A stretch of 64,000 nucleotides of DNA from Actinostola sp. cb2023 (Eukaryota; Cnidaria; Anthozoa; Actiniaria; Actinostolidae): contig JAUJYZ010000132.1 of the NCBI GenBank assembly GCA_033675265.1, positions 477,001-541,000 on the forward strand. Direction: 5' to 3'. Below are positions 25,206 to 38,136 of this stretch, one piece after another. The notes under the pieces were generated by a model. It ran no database searches, was not told the origin of the DNA, and saw only the letters and a list, made by a program, of their open reading frames with translations. The position numbers and the translations under genes were made by a program. How positions within the stretch are numbered: position 1 is the stretch's first letter; every line of letters starts with the position of its first letter.

Positions 25206-28200
25206 ATGGGCGGGCGGCTGATTCGTTCGCTTCTATTTATTGCTGTTTTTACGACTTTTTTGGCGAATGTGGTGTTCATTTTGAAAACTTCTTTGCACTC
25301 TTGTAGAGAAGCCGATGAAGGTTTTCCGTGGGAAACTGGCCACCATAAAATGCAGCTGGAAAAACAAGGTGCGGACTACGACAGTCTTGAATTCCCCTTA
25401 CAAGAAGGTAAAAAACTGTAGCTCAGTTATATGTTAGTTTGTGTATCGCTGTAAAAATCATATCGTAGTGTCGCATATTCAAACTCCTCGAAAAGGGGAC
25501 CTATTTTAACCCAATGAAAGACGTGCCACCTCTAAACAGACGGTCTAGTATGAAAGAATAACTCTATTTGATCTATTTGATAATTTTTTAGTAATTTGCA
25601 AAAGACAGTTTCCAAACTTTCAGCATCATTTAACACTAATGTCTTGCATTCACGACAGAACAAAATACAGAATAACGTTAGCCATGCAGAGTGCTTGATA
25701 ATGATAATAATTTTACACTGACTAATATATTGTAAAAAAAATCTCGATAACGATGATGGATAGCACTTCTTTGTCGTTGGAAAGCTATTTTTAGGCGACT
25801 CGATCGTCATAAAATTTATCTGTAAGACTTGTCGTTTTGTTTGGAAAGGAATGAAAGCTGACATTTTCAAATGCTAAAGGTTGTTTCTCCAGCATGTCCT
25901 TGTTGACCTAATCAGTCAATCTATACGACACTTTCGTTCCTCTTTATCATTCTCTTCAGTACATAACTCAATAAAAAAGCTAATGTTTTACTTCGAAACG
26001 CGGGAGAATTTAGAGAAAGTAGAGTATTTAAATTCAGCAAACACCTCAGGAAAATGCGTTTTTGCTATTTCCGTCATTACAGCTCAAAGTAGTCGTTGTG
26101 ATGAATTATAAGCCATAAACGTTTTAAATGATAACGTTACCGTAATGTATCTTTTATAAATCAAAAATTAATTTGAATGTTGGAATGCACTATTCAGTAT
26201 TCGTAAGAAACCTATTTTTAAATAGTTAGTTAGTTGTATAAAAGCGTGTTACAAGGACAATAGAGACAGATATGTCATTCACGCCAAAATCGAACTGACA
26301 CACATTTTGTAATTCTAAATTTTGCTGTCTAAATTATGCAAGAAGGAATCAAATTGTTTATGCAGTCACAAAATGGTGATTCCACAAATTCAGCTTCACC
26401 ACGTCAAATTATGGAATAAGTTTGATGTTTCACAATCTGAAGTTTCACAATTTGATGTTTCACAATCTGAAGTTTCACAATTTGATGTTTCACAATTTGA
26501 AGTTTCACAATTTGAAGTTTCACAATTTGGACAGGTTTATCAGAATTCGATGATCGATGTGGTGAAGCAGTGAATTTGTGAAGCATAAACAATTTGATTC
26601 CTTCTTTTGTAGACAGCAATATTTAGAGCAGAATTACAAAATTTGTGTTTCGATTTTGGCGGGAATGACACTCCATAGACAGACACATAGATCTGAAACA
26701 GACAAAAAGATAGGAACACTAATTAAGAGAGTCAAAAAAGAAAAAGAAAGACAGAAAATAAAAATAAAACTAGGCTAACCATAGGTCAAAAATTGCGACC
26801 TCCGAAAACCAAGACAAATACTATATTTAGCAGCACAGGTAGCCCAATATTTCAAACACGCGCATTTGTTATAATATCGATATGTAACAATTACTCTGCA
26901 ACTGTTTATGTGAATTGTTTCTCTTCCCAGTAAACTGCGGACACTCTTGAGCTTTCTTTTCATCAGGCTTTTGAGATATACACGTGATACAGATTCTGAT
27001 TCTTGAATTTTATTCACTCGGTGGTTTGACAATCCTCCATGCACGTAAAAATGTTTTGATTTCGCGATCGTTTCTTGTCCATTTCAGCCGTGGGAACGGT
27101 CCATTATGATTGGTTGATTTTTACAGAGATGTGATTTCCGCTGTCACGGTTGCATAGGAGGCTAGTTATTGCAAGCCCTTGTACATAACCACCTGAACAG
27201 TTTTAGAAATCTATTAAAGCCATCTAAGCTTAAAGAAAGAATAACAAAGACAATACAATAAGAATATTAAACATGATACATACCCGACATTAGTATCAAT
27301 CAATAAAAATCAACATCACACTTTTTTCTTTATCAATGTACATGCTTTATCGATTTTTCAGTATTCAATTTGCTACACTTATGAACACCTATATCTTGAA
27401 TTTAGAATAAAATACGTTGCAGTTGCCAATCACTAGTAATGCTTCAGTAGGCTCTACCATCAAAGGTAGATCATTTGTTTGGAACTGGTTTGGTACGGTT
27501 GGCGGCACGATAAACGAACGAGCTGTTAGGCAGATAATTCAGTGACAACGTCTCTGCATCTGGGATGACCTGGTTTCCAAGAGCATTTATACGGTACTTA
27601 CCCTGGTTCCAGAGGCTACTATTGGGGGACGAGCGAAGAGAGGGACTCTGGAACCAGAGTATACCGGTACTAGGATTCGATCGACTACTTATGTTGTCCA
27701 CAGTGGCAATCAGTGCAGCGAATTAGCACACAACAGAGCCGAAAGACTAATAAGAGAACATTGCCTTCCCGGCCTCAATATGTCGCTAATATGAAGCGAT
27801 CGTCAACAATAAATGAAGATCTTTTTAAAGTTAAAATTCCATCGAAGAATCGGATATAAAGTACGAGCAAAAAAAAGGCTTCGAATCCACTCTAAGCACG
27901 AGATGAGTCACAAATGCCCAAATGAACGACGGGAACGTACGATATATGACGTCAGGGTAAAAGTCACGTGGAAAAAATCTTTCCAAACGGAATGAAAAAC
28001 ACAAATCGAGAATCGAGCTGGCATCTGAAACACAGGAAGCCCAACCAAAGATTAGTGTTGCTCCCAGTTCGCTCGCTGGGGCTCGCTCACTGGTCGCAAT
28101 AAAAAGGGGATTCATCGACTTCATTAACTTATACAATTATGGATTATTGTATTTCACTCTAACTTTAACTCAGTTAAAGTCGCACGCTGGTTAGCCTTTT

Positions 28201-31200
28201 TAACTACATGATGCATTTTACAGGTGAAAATCCTCAAATTAATCTGAAAACAGAAATGCCGACAGCCATGGCACCAACAGACCGTCGAATCCTCAAAATA
28301 GAAGTCTATTCAAGTGGCAAGAACGTCTCTGTAGCAGTGAACGGTAAAAAGGTATGCTTTTCAGCATAATAATCAGTAACTTTAACAGTCTTTAGATTCG
28401 AAATTTGGAGAACTTCGCGTTAATTGCCGTAGTATACGTTGCTTGGCTACCTAACATCTGAACCTAACAAGATGAACTGAGATTTGTTTTACTGCACGTT
28501 TCAATTTCACTGATGAATTTCTAGATTAAGTAGGATTAGCTTTCATTATTGATATGCACATACTATTCATATTCGTCGTAACCTGTCTATCCCCGGGACG
28601 GAACTGAATTGAGAGCAAAATACTTCCCACGCGAGACACCGCTGGACCAACACTGCATAGTCTTACAGTACATGATGGAGGAGAAGGTGCTGCCTTTATT
28701 TATAGATATTAAGAGATCATATTTACAAATATGAGATAAAACTAAAATTTACTGGCAAGGGGGGTATCTCCGATTTTCTTTTAATTCCGCACAGTGTTAG
28801 CCTATTATATATCTAAATTCGCTGTGTAGTTAGTTTCGAAAAATATTTTTTAATTTTCGAAAATTCGTCATAAACGAAGTCCTCTTGAAATCGACTCGAA
28901 ACACGTCAGAATTAGAGACACATTTAACGAGCTCGGAAATAAGGAAAATAACAGTACTGCTCTTAAAAACCATACGACCTTCTTTCTCACTCTCTAAATA
29001 CTAGATTGCGTGATTTTGAGGTGAATTGCGTTATGTTTCATGAGCGAATTATTTTTTTTGGCGAGGCATACATTTTAACTCGCCGAAAGTATCTATTCAA
29101 CAAAGCTAATTTTCACCAGGCGATAAACCTTCAAATCTTTCTGGCCTGCGCTTGTGAACTCTATGGATGATCATCTTTTCATATATGTAAACATTTCCTT
29201 GGGCAAATAATGTAGCGATTAGCTATAGCTGCCGAAAGTTGGTGAAAATGTGTTATTTACTTGACCTTTACAGGTCAATATCTCATAGCAAGTGTAGTAT
29301 GAAAATACCTATCTGATCTTCAATCACTAGTTGGCGAATAAAATACACCAAAATCAAATCACTATGAAGCTCTTACCTCAATGATACGGATATGGACTTG
29401 AGAAACGTCAGTTTTATTGTAATCCCATGGTCTTCCTTTTCGACTGTCTATTTATAACTTTCGATGAATGTTCAAAATGTCAAAAGTTTGACCGTATTTT
29501 TAGCGTACCTTCCCATTCCTCTTCTGATACGGTAAATGCGTAAAGGTTCAATAGGCCCATTTGTTTTTACGTTACTTTGTTCTTGAATTGTAGCTGTACT
29601 GTCGCAATTCTTCATTGATTAGAACTAGACAAACAAACGTAACTTATGCAAATTACTGCAATAGGGATGATTGACAGAGCGAGAAGGCTTCCTTGAAATT
29701 TTAAGTTAGGGAAATTTATCAGATTGATATCAGTATTAATATATTTAAATTGAAGAAAAGTAAGATAGATACCTAGCAAAAAGAGTAAAAGTCGAAGACT
29801 ATAGAATTTAAAACAATTTCTTTTTTACTTCTGAAAAAATGGAGCTGCAAAAATGATACATAACTCCCGTCCCCACCTACCTGGGGTGTTTTGGTCACCT
29901 TACAATAAAAACATTTAAAATCAGTTCATTACCAGAGTTTAGAAAGTGGAAGCTTGCTGTTCGTTCAAATCTCTTGTTGGTGGCCGTCAGTGTAGTTTCG
30001 ATCCAAAAGACAAAAAGCGACAAACTCAGATAATACCTTTACTTTCCACGAAGGATATTTCCAGGCATAAGTCTACTCTGACCTTTTCAGGTCCACAAAA
30101 TGAAATCGATCTCATTCTTTGTCGGACATTTTTATTCACCGAGCCAGATCATCTAAATTCCGTGACAATATGTCCGTATCATCGAGCTTCACTTGGAATA
30201 GGATGGACGCGAGGATCCAGCACAAGGTGTAGAGTTCCCCAAACCATTTCTGGTCATGACAAAAGCAAGGCAAGCACCTGGCCAAAGGGTGATCGAGGAC
30301 TGGGAAAGGAAGAATCTTGGATCATATTACATCGTACTGGTTTGTTTGTACCAGTAGGTTCAGGTGCGTTCAATGACATGCAGCTTCAGTTGTTGTTTAC
30401 GGGATGACATTTATAGAGGAGAGTCCAAAACAAATGTCAGATCAGTCAATAAGTGATCACATGAGCAAACTAACTTTGGTGGTAAGTTTATTTTACAATA
30501 ATACAGTTGAACCTCCCGTAAGCGGACACCTTCCGTAAGCGGACACCTCCCGTAAGCGGACACCTCCCGTAAGCGGACACCTCCCGTAAGCGGACACCTC
30601 CCGTAAGCGGACACCTCCCGTAAGCGGATACCTCCCGTAAGCGGACACCTCCCGTTAGCGGACACCTCCCGTAAGCGGACACCTCCCGTAAGCAGGCACC
30701 TCCCGTAAGCAGGCACCTCCCGTAAGCGGACACCTCCCGTAAGCAGGCACCTCCCGTAAGCGGACACCTCCCGTAAGCGGACACCTCCCGTAAGCGGACA
30801 CCTCCCGTAAGCGGACACCTCCCGTAAGCGGACACCTCCCGTAAGCGGACACCTCCCGTAAGCAGGCACCTCCCGTAAGCGGACACCTCCCGTAAGCAGG
30901 CACCTCCCGTAAGCGGACACATCCCGTAAGCGGACACATCCCGTAAGCGGACACCTCCCGTAAGCGGACACCTCCCGTAAACAGGCACCTCCCGTAAGCG
31001 GACACCTCCCGTAAAAGCGCATTGGGACGAATGTGAAATGCGCTATATAAGAATGGCCATTATTAAAATATTAATGTTAATGGACACCTCCCGTAAGCGG
31101 ACACCTCCCGTAAGCGATCCCGTAAGCGGACACATCCCGTAAGCGGACACCTCCCGTAAGCGGACACCTCCCGTAAGCGGAAATATGCTTTATAGATAGT

Positions 31201-34200
31201 CAGTTGTGGTATTCTAAAACAGATACAAATGTAGAAGGCTCACTCTCGCCTTCTATCGGCTCCGATAGAAGGCTTGAGTTCGAGTTCTATCTGTTTAAAA
31301 ATAGTATGCCAGGAGTGATACTCGACACTTGGTGCGCGTTTTAATCCTATTACAATGAAATGCATTTATTTGCAAATCTTAGTCATCCCTTCTGATGTGA
31401 TAGTGTAATTTGTATTTGTAAGCTTTATACATTTATGAATACCTTTATAAAATAAATATTAGGTACGAAAATAAGTCTGCAGCGCCGGAACACAGGAAGC
31501 CCATGTATTTTTTTTTTCACGGGCAAGAACATTTAAAACGTTTTATGAAAAAGATCAACTGTGGTTAGATACGACTAATGAAAGTAATTGACCTCGAAGA
31601 AATGAATTGAAGGTTTCGTATACATTATTTTCACTTGTCAGCTACTATCCAGCTCCCTTCCTATACCCCCTGAGTATCATATGTGGTCACGTGAGTAAAC
31701 AAGCAGCGGTTGAAAATATTCAGTGCAGTCCTCAACTGCAAATCATAACCAGAATATTCGTATTCCATCGATTGTTATCAAGCATCATATCAGAGGATAC
31801 AATGAATGTTACAAGTAAGAATCTAACCAAGAGGAAAGTACGCTAAAAATTGGGTCAAACTTTGACGTTAAACCCGGTTGCCTCGACGTCGTCTTGAACA
31901 TTCATCGAAAGTTATAAATAGAGAGTCGAAAAGGAAGACCATGGGATTACAATAAAACTGACGTTTCTCAAGTCCATATCCGTATCATTGAGGTAAGAGC
32001 TTCATAGTGATTTGATTTTGGTGTATTTTATTCGCCAAAACTAGTGATTGAAGATCAGATAGGTATTTTCATATGAGATATTGACCTGTAAAGGTCAAGT
32101 AAATAACACATTTTCACCAACTTTCGGCAGCTATAGCTAATCGCTACATTATTTGCCCAAGGAAATGTTTACATATATGAAAAGATGATCATCCATAGAG
32201 TTCACAAGCGCAGGCCAGAAAGATTTGAAGGTTTATCGCCTGGTGAAAATTAGCTTTGTTGAATAGATACTGTCGGCGAGTTAAAATGTATGCCTCGCCA
32301 AAAAAAATAATTCGCTCATGAAACATAACGCAATTCACCTCAAAATCACGCAATCTAGTATTTAGAGAGTGAGAAAGAAGGTCGTACGGTTTTTAAGAGC
32401 AGTACTGTTTATTTTCCTTATTTCCGAGCTCGTTAAATGTGTCTCTAATTCTGACGTGTTTCGAGTCGATTTCAAGAGGACTTCGTTTATGACGAATTTC
32501 TCGAAAATAAAAAAAATATTTTTCGAAACTAACTACACAGCGAATTTAGATATATAATAGGCTAACACTGTGCGGAATTAAAAGAAAATCGGAGATACCC
32601 CCCTTGCCAGTAAATTTCGGGCCCTAGTAAATACTTGCTCTTAATAACTATTTCACCTTAATTGTCCCTGGAGGGGAGGGGACGTAAGGAGACTGGGGAG
32701 AGGGGAGAAGGAAGGCCAGTCCCCTCTCCCCAGTCCCCTTCCGTCCCCTCTCCTTTCCCCTTCCCCAAAAGCCTTTAAAAAAGAGAGCCGCTACACAGGC
32801 CACCTTGTCCCACTTGTCATGGTTCATCAAGACAACTTGTGATCTACATGTATGAGAAACCTCCTTTACAAAGATACGTTATTATGACGTCACTTATCCA
32901 ACAGTGTTAAACATGACGTCACTTCACGAGCATTTGGACCCCCCCCCCCCCCCCCCCCCCCCCCCACCCCCCACCCCCTTCAAATATTCATGTGTCCTCC
33001 CTTGAATTTAGGTCTATTTTAACACTTACATTGTATGATGATGATAATAACTGCGTCATATCTGTAGATTCTAGATGCATCTCATGTTAATTATCTCGGA
33101 ATCAATGCTGTTGTAATCAATCAAGAAACTGGAGCAAGAATGGGATCAAGAGCGTTCGATACATACAACCTTAAGCAAGAATCTGATCTTCTACTCCAAT
33201 TTGTAAAAGATGTATCAGTGGGTAGAATTATCTGTATTGCTGTCAAGGTGATTTATCATGTCAAAACCGTCACCTCCTGTTCCTCTTTCTCCCATTGATT
33301 TTCTGTCCGACTGTTCGCCATTCTGTTTCTTCTTTTTTCACTCCTTTTGACCACAATGTCTTTTCTCTTCAGTCGTTTTTTTTTTCTTTTCTCTTTTCAA
33401 TAATTCAGTAGTCACTGCATGAAATGATGTTTAAGTAAGTCAAACATAAATATACTGACGTAAACCACTAAGACTGAATATCGATCAGAGAAATCAGTGC
33501 ATCCTAAGTAACGGCATAATTCTTTACCATGGCGTATTTTTAATTCCGTCAGCAATTTAAAGCCTTCGATTGCATTTTCCTTTATCCAATTTCTCAGTCG
33601 TGCGAAGCGATACCCAGCCGTTTATGTAGATCATTTTTCTATATATTCACCACGAGTGACTGTTGTAAAAGATGATGCTAGACCAATCAGAGGGCGCGAA
33701 TCTTAATATTCACCTGTGTAATTATACTAATCCAACATATGACGTAATTCTAGACCAATCAGAGGGCGCGAATCTTAATATTCACCTGTGTAATTATACT
33801 AATCCAACATATGACGTAATTCAAGACCAATCAGAGGGCGCGTATCTTAATATTCACCTGTGTAATTATACTAATCGAACATATGACGTAATTCTAGACC
33901 AATCAGAGGGCGCGTATCTTAATATTCACCTGTGTAATTATACTAATCCAGCATATGACGTAATTCTAGACCAATCAGAGGGCGCGTATCTTAATATCCA
34001 CCTGTGTAATTATACTAATCCAACATATGACGTAATTCTAGACCAATCAGAGGGCGCGTATCTTAATATCCACCTGTGTAATTATTAACTTATTTACTTT
34101 GCTCTCCTGCAGGATGAAGCTTCGAATTTTCTAAAGAAGAATGCCCGTATGTATCTAAAGAAACTAGGTAGTGTCTTTATCAACCGCTTACGATGGCGAG

Positions 34201-37200
34201 ACACTTGGGCGTTCGTGATACAGAAAACCAAACGTGGAGCTCGCGTTCTTGGAGAAGCATTCCAGAAATGCGGCATTGGACATAGCGAGGGGTGTTTTTA
34301 TGGTTCCGACTATGGAGAATGGGGAGCTCCCGTCGACTTGGTAACTACCTTTATAACAGAGAAGAGCCATTCTTGTAAATGGGAAGACACTGCAAGTAAT
34401 AGACGTAGAAGAAAGTTTTGTAGTCAATATGAAGGATATTCAGGCGTATGTAGATGTAAGTAATGCCTCCCTCCCCGGCTGGGTTTTTAACTTGTTACCA
34501 GCTCTTTCCCGGCCAAAATGGCGAAACAAAGTTCGAACTGGGTTCGACTACACGGCCGAAAGAGATACCGCAACCCAACCCACTTATCCTTCTTACGTAC
34601 GAGAACTGATTGTACAACCTTACTTGTGATGTTAGCTGTAATATATTTGTCAGTGTAAATTCATCATTTAATCAAATGTGAAATGACGCCGTATATGTAC
34701 TCTACTGAGCAAAAACGTTTTTCTCCATACCGGAAGTATGTGATATAATGTGCATTAAAACCTATTTTAAAATATTTCAAATTGTCTCTGACAGGTGAAA
34801 ACCCTCATAATATAGACATAAACCCTCCAGCCTTTCCAGACGGCACCAGGCTACATATCCCTGTAGCAATCATGGTCGGCAACAGACCGCCTTATTTCTT
34901 TCGAATGCTTACTACGCTACAGAATGTGATTGGTCTAGACGTTTCTATGGTTACTGTATATATTGATGGCTTTTACAACGAATCAGCGTCTGTTGCAGAG
35001 TTGTTTGGTTTGAAGGTGATACAACATGAGCCTAAAAGTCGACTGAATGGAAGGATTGCTCAGGTATATATAGAGAGAGTAACTCCCCTGGTGGTCCCCG
35101 ACCCCGCAACAAAACCTGCAGGGGGAGGGGGCACTTGTTATAGAAATGTATAGGTATATGCGGCGAGGAGATCATACTATTACTACATCATGAAACAGAA
35201 GTGCTTTTTTGTAATCGACTGACTATTCCAGAACGATAGAACCAGAACCCCCCGGATTCCTGGGGCGTTTACTCCCACGTCACCGTGGCTTACATGCCTG
35301 AATAACCCCACCGTTTCCAGGGTTCTCTGGGTGTGAGTGAGTTTGTGCAAACTTGGCAGGGTAACCTGGCTGTACATAGGATTACCCTTAGTGTTTTGAT
35401 GTGAGGGAAGCTAAGAGTTTCCCTATCAGGAAGACGTGGACTTAGGGGAACCATTATTTCACACATCGGTTTATCTTTGGTGAAATTACTCCACAGCATT
35501 ACAAGAAGAGTTTGACGACATCGTTTGAAGACAATCCAGAAGCGCAACACCTGGTGATTCTAGAAGAAGACTTGGATCTGTCTGTAGATATCTTGAGCTT
35601 CTTTAAACAGTTGCTTCCTGTACTAGAAAAGGACGACAGTTTGTTTTGTATATCAGCTTGGAACGACCAGGTATCAAGCATTTTACGCTGAAATTATAAA
35701 CGAGTGTGTGAATTTAACAGGCATTTTTGTGTTTAGGGTTACGAGCACGCAGCGTATGATCCAGCCATGTTGTATAGGATCGAGACTATGCCTGGATTGG
35801 GATGGTAAAACAGCTTTCTTATGCTACATGTTGTGTTGCGTATGGGGTTAGTCGATTATGGATTAGGGGCCAAACTACATTTGATGTGCTTGCACTATGT
35901 TTAGGTGGAATGATTGTTCAAAAAACATTCGTCGATTAGTATTGATCGGTTGTTATTTTCTACATACAGTAGAACCTCCCGTAAGCGACCACCCAAAATG
36001 TCAAACTTTGTGGTCGCTTACGAGAGGTGGTCGCTTACAAGAGGTTCCAACGATAGTGATTTGACTTGGAACTGAACTTTTGGTATTTTGGAAAACTGGT
36101 CGCTTAGGAGAGGTGGTCGCTTACGAGAGTGGTCGCAACCGGAGGTTCAACTGTATTACTATATCACATGCTATTTTTATTTTACTTTCCAGTGAACTGT
36201 ACCGATTGAATGACCTGTAATTTATCTCTCAGTTACAATTGCTGTTCTACGGGTTTACTTTCACAGGGTTTTAAGCCGCAAAATATACAAAGGTGAACTG
36301 GAAAAGAAATGGCCTGGGCCTGAGGTATTGTTTGACTGGGATATATGGACAAGAGGAGACGAACAGATAAAGGGTCGAGAGTGTATTATTCCTGATATAT
36401 CAAGGACATATCATTTTGGCACCAAGGGATTGAACGTTGGCTCATTTATGCAAGCTATTTATTTCCAAAAACATGCATTCAATACCGTGCCGTACGTGAG
36501 ACTGGATGCAGACGTTATGTACAAAGAGAATTATGAAACAGAGCTACGACGACTCATCAGGTAGAAGAGCGCTTTATTACAGTTCTTATGCCGTTCTTCA
36601 TAGCGTTGTAGAAATGCTACAAACTCACAAACATGCACTTTACGTTCATTTTAAACTTTGTTCCTTCTAGAAACCGAAACGATACACACAGCTTTATACG
36701 CACGCGCTCGAAAGTTTGAGCGCATGTTTTTTTCCGCTCAAAATAAAATGCAACTCACTGTATAGAACGCGAAATAGCGGCTGTGCATGTGTCGTAATCA
36801 TTTGCGAAACTAAATCAGTAATACTCACATTTACGGTCTGTCTATTCACGTTCACATAAATAAAACACAGCTAACAGTTCGTTGACGCGTTTTCAGAACT
36901 CTCTAGCTGTTCTATAGTTCTTCGAGGTTACTGCGCGCAAAGGATTGTGCCACCTTTTATGAGGCTTTGATGTGTGTTGTTTTGAAAACATATTTTAGCT
37001 TTTACGTGTTTTCATAATTTAACCTCACCAAACTTTGACTGCCATTCTAGATCCGCTGAGCTAATCGATCACAGCAAAACGCCGTGTTCGCATCTCAAGA
37101 CTTTTGTGCCAGATACAAAGAACAAGACTTATGTATTTTATATCACCATGCAACATAAGCGAGACTATCAGACGTGGAACAATGTCGCGCGCTGTTTTCG

Positions 37201-37375
37201 AATATGGGATCTTGACGCACGTGGCTTCCATAAAAGTATGTTTCGATTGTGGTACAAACAGAATCATCTCATAGTTATTGGATGTCCTTCGTCAGTCTAC
37301 TGCTCCTTAAAACCAGATCAAATAGTTCCTATCAATATGCCAAAGAAAGAAAAGAGACCACCAGACGATGTATAA
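25206..37375 (+). CDS. POMGNT1: Protein O-mannose beta-1,2-GlcNAc transferase, copy A (660 aa)
   Basis: Nine exons: 25206-25407, 28224-28351, 33068-33247, 34113-34455, 34795-35063, 35497-35670, 35737-35804, 36267-36560 and 37051-37375, summing to 661 codons. Type II Golgi topology: short basic tail, then an anchor at residues ~5-26 ([20 protein letters not shown]). Residues ~90-200 form the stem ILEI/FAM3-like lectin domain ([22 protein letters not shown]). The GT13 catalytic domain follows, with [16 protein letters not shown], the metal-binding acidic motif VILEEDLD (E397-D399), [25 protein letters not shown] and [16 protein letters not shown]. Human POMGNT1 is also 660 aa. The enzyme adds GlcNAc to O-mannose on alpha-dystroglycan-type glycoproteins. 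Start chosen at ATG 25206, just before the anchor. Introns 2, 3 and 7 carry a large inverted-repeat element, a CCAAT tandem array and a pogo-like MITE. Confidence 0.93.
26272..26672. mobile_element. Inverted-repeat element with internal 15-bp tandem array
   Basis: Imperfect ~100-bp inverted arms (left includes ATGCAAGAAGGAATCAAATTG, right CAATTTGATTCCTTCTT) enclose about ten copies of TTTCACAATNTGA(A/T)G at 26420-26530. Lies in POMGNT1-A intron 1. Confidence 0.75.
29946..30407 (+). CDS. Cys/His-rich open frame inside the large inverted-repeat element
   Basis: A 153-codon frame without an in-frame ATG at its start (it opens on GTG), so more likely an exon than a whole gene. Visible features are CRTFLF, a cluster [20 protein letters not shown] followed by [10 protein letters not shown], then [10 protein letters not shown] and FVPVGSG, suggesting a small zinc-binding fold. 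A donor-like TCAG|GTGCGT at 30363 would end the exon just after VPVGS. I recall similar C-x2-H...C-x-VP...H segments in repeated cnidarian proteins of unknown function but cannot name the family. Its position between inverted arms suggests a transposon cargo or captured exon. Confidence 0.4.
   Translation: MEACCSFKSLVGGRQCSFDPKDKKRQTQIIPLLSTKDISRHKSTLTFSGPQNEIDLILCRTFLFTEPDHLNSVTICPYHRASLGIGWTRGSSTRCRVPQTISGHDKSKASTWPKGDRGLGKEESWIILHRTGLFVPVGSGAFNDMQLQLLFTG
30504..31183. repeat. Minisatellite, 17-bp unit CCTCCCGTAAGCGGACA
   Basis: Begins TACAGTTGAACCTCCCGTAA, i.e. with a TA plus CAGTTGAACCTC terminus as in the pogo-like elements, then about 35 copies of CCTCCCGTAAGCGGACA with AGCAGGCAC variants. 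A 70-bp unrelated insert lies at 31014-31083. No matching right terminus is visible. Confidence 0.93.
33668..34088. repeat. Six 72-bp tandem copies, each with a CCAAT box and CRE-like site
   Basis: Copies start near 33680, 33752, 33824, 33896, 33968 and 34040. Each has ACCAATCAGAGGGCGCG, matching a CCAAT/NF-Y site; the first five also carry ATATGACGTAATTC (TGACGTAA, CRE-like). The array ends 25 bp before the acceptor of POMGNT1-A exon 4. Because 72 is divisible by three, an open frame runs through, but it has no other sign of being coding. Confidence 0.93.
35967..36153. mobile_element. pogo/Tigger-like MITE (187 bp)
   Basis: Begins CAGTAGAACCTCCCGTAAGC, ends CCGGAGGTTCAACTG, flanked by TA on each side. 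The interior is built of inverted copies of GTGGTCGCTTACGAGAG. Located in POMGNT1-A intron 7. Confidence 0.82.
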
Positions 37376-37514
37376 ATAACAGTTGTCACCCTTAAATACA
37401 CAAATCATATGCAGATACATCATAAGCCTCTGTTGTATGCGTAAAACAAAAGATGGCTTCAAAGTGTCTTCACATCGAGAAGCTTAAATGATGTACCTGC
37501 ATATATTTGTTCAT

Positions 37515-37709
37515 TAGAGTCGTTTTCGTTTGAGTGGGACTAGTTACGGTACGGTTCGTGCAGTGCGGTAACGGTGCTGTATCCAAGCATTCTGATTGGT
37601 TGAGCAATGATTTCGCGCGCTGTGATTGGTTGAATACAATGTCTTCGATTCCGTACCGTAACCGTAACTCTTGTGCCGTAGGTTTCCCACTCATACGAAA
37701 ACGACTCTA
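37515..37709. mobile_element. MITE family A, copy 2
   Basis: Bounded by TAGAGTCGTTTTCGTTTGAG and CATACGAAAACGACTCTA. The interior matches copy 1 (3468-3672) in reverse order, including CAATGATTTCGCGCGCTGTG. It lies 140 bp past the POMGNT1-A stop. Confidence 0.85.
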
Positions 37710-38136
37710 TGCATTAAAGGGCTACAGTGAGTCTGATAATGATGTCAAGGCAAGAGAATCCAGCAATTCTATCACCAGAACTATCATTCATGTACTGCAA
37801 AGCGGTTCCTTACTTTCGCGTCGCTGCTTCGCCTGATTACCCTCGACTCTTTAATAATAATAATAATAATAAACTTTATTTTCTTTCTTCCACGGTCGGC
37901 CCTGGATCCAACTTAGGCTTAGCCACAAATATCACAGATGTTTTTCTAAATATCTCGATAACTGAATTGGTTCCTGGCCCAGGTAGTTATTATATGCACT
38001 TATACAACCTAATACAGCCATATTGATTGGAAAATTGAAATTTGAAAACACAACAAAAAGAGTTATGGGATGCATTATTATTATTTTTATTTATTTTTAA
38101 TTTTTTTATTATTCAGAAGGGAAACCGCTGGACTAA

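Larger units (their letters stand above)
28746..32620. mobile_element. Large element with ~0.75-kb terminal inverted repeats
   Basis: The left arm (28746 to ~29520) begins AATTTACTGGCAAGGGGGG. The right arm (~31830-32620) is its inverse and ends CCTTGCCAGTAAATTT. Landmarks such as the GTGAAAATGTGTTATTTACT segment, ATTTGCCCAAGGAAATG and CGAGCTCGTTAAATGTG appear in opposite orientation in the two arms, with ~90+% identity by eye. The ~2.3 kb centre holds an open frame (29946-30407) and a 17-bp minisatellite. It lies in POMGNT1-A intron 2. No transposase was recognised; I could not fix a target-site duplication. Confidence 0.85.

Noticed and set aside
27471..27701. 76-codon minus-strand frame ([20 protein letters not shown])
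   Set aside because: Looks protein-like, but half of it overlaps an inverted repeat (CTGGTTCCAGAG...CTCTGGAACCAG) and I found no partner exon, so it is more likely repeat-derived.
30411..31022. Three overlapping minus-strand frames with [17 protein letters not shown] repeats
   Set aside because: 17-bp minisatellite read in all three frames (51-bp protein period), a classic artefact.
33672..34088. 138-codon repetitive frame ([16 protein letters not shown])
   Set aside because: It arises from six 72-bp tandem repeats in an intron; 72 is a multiple of three and the copies show no codon-type constraint.
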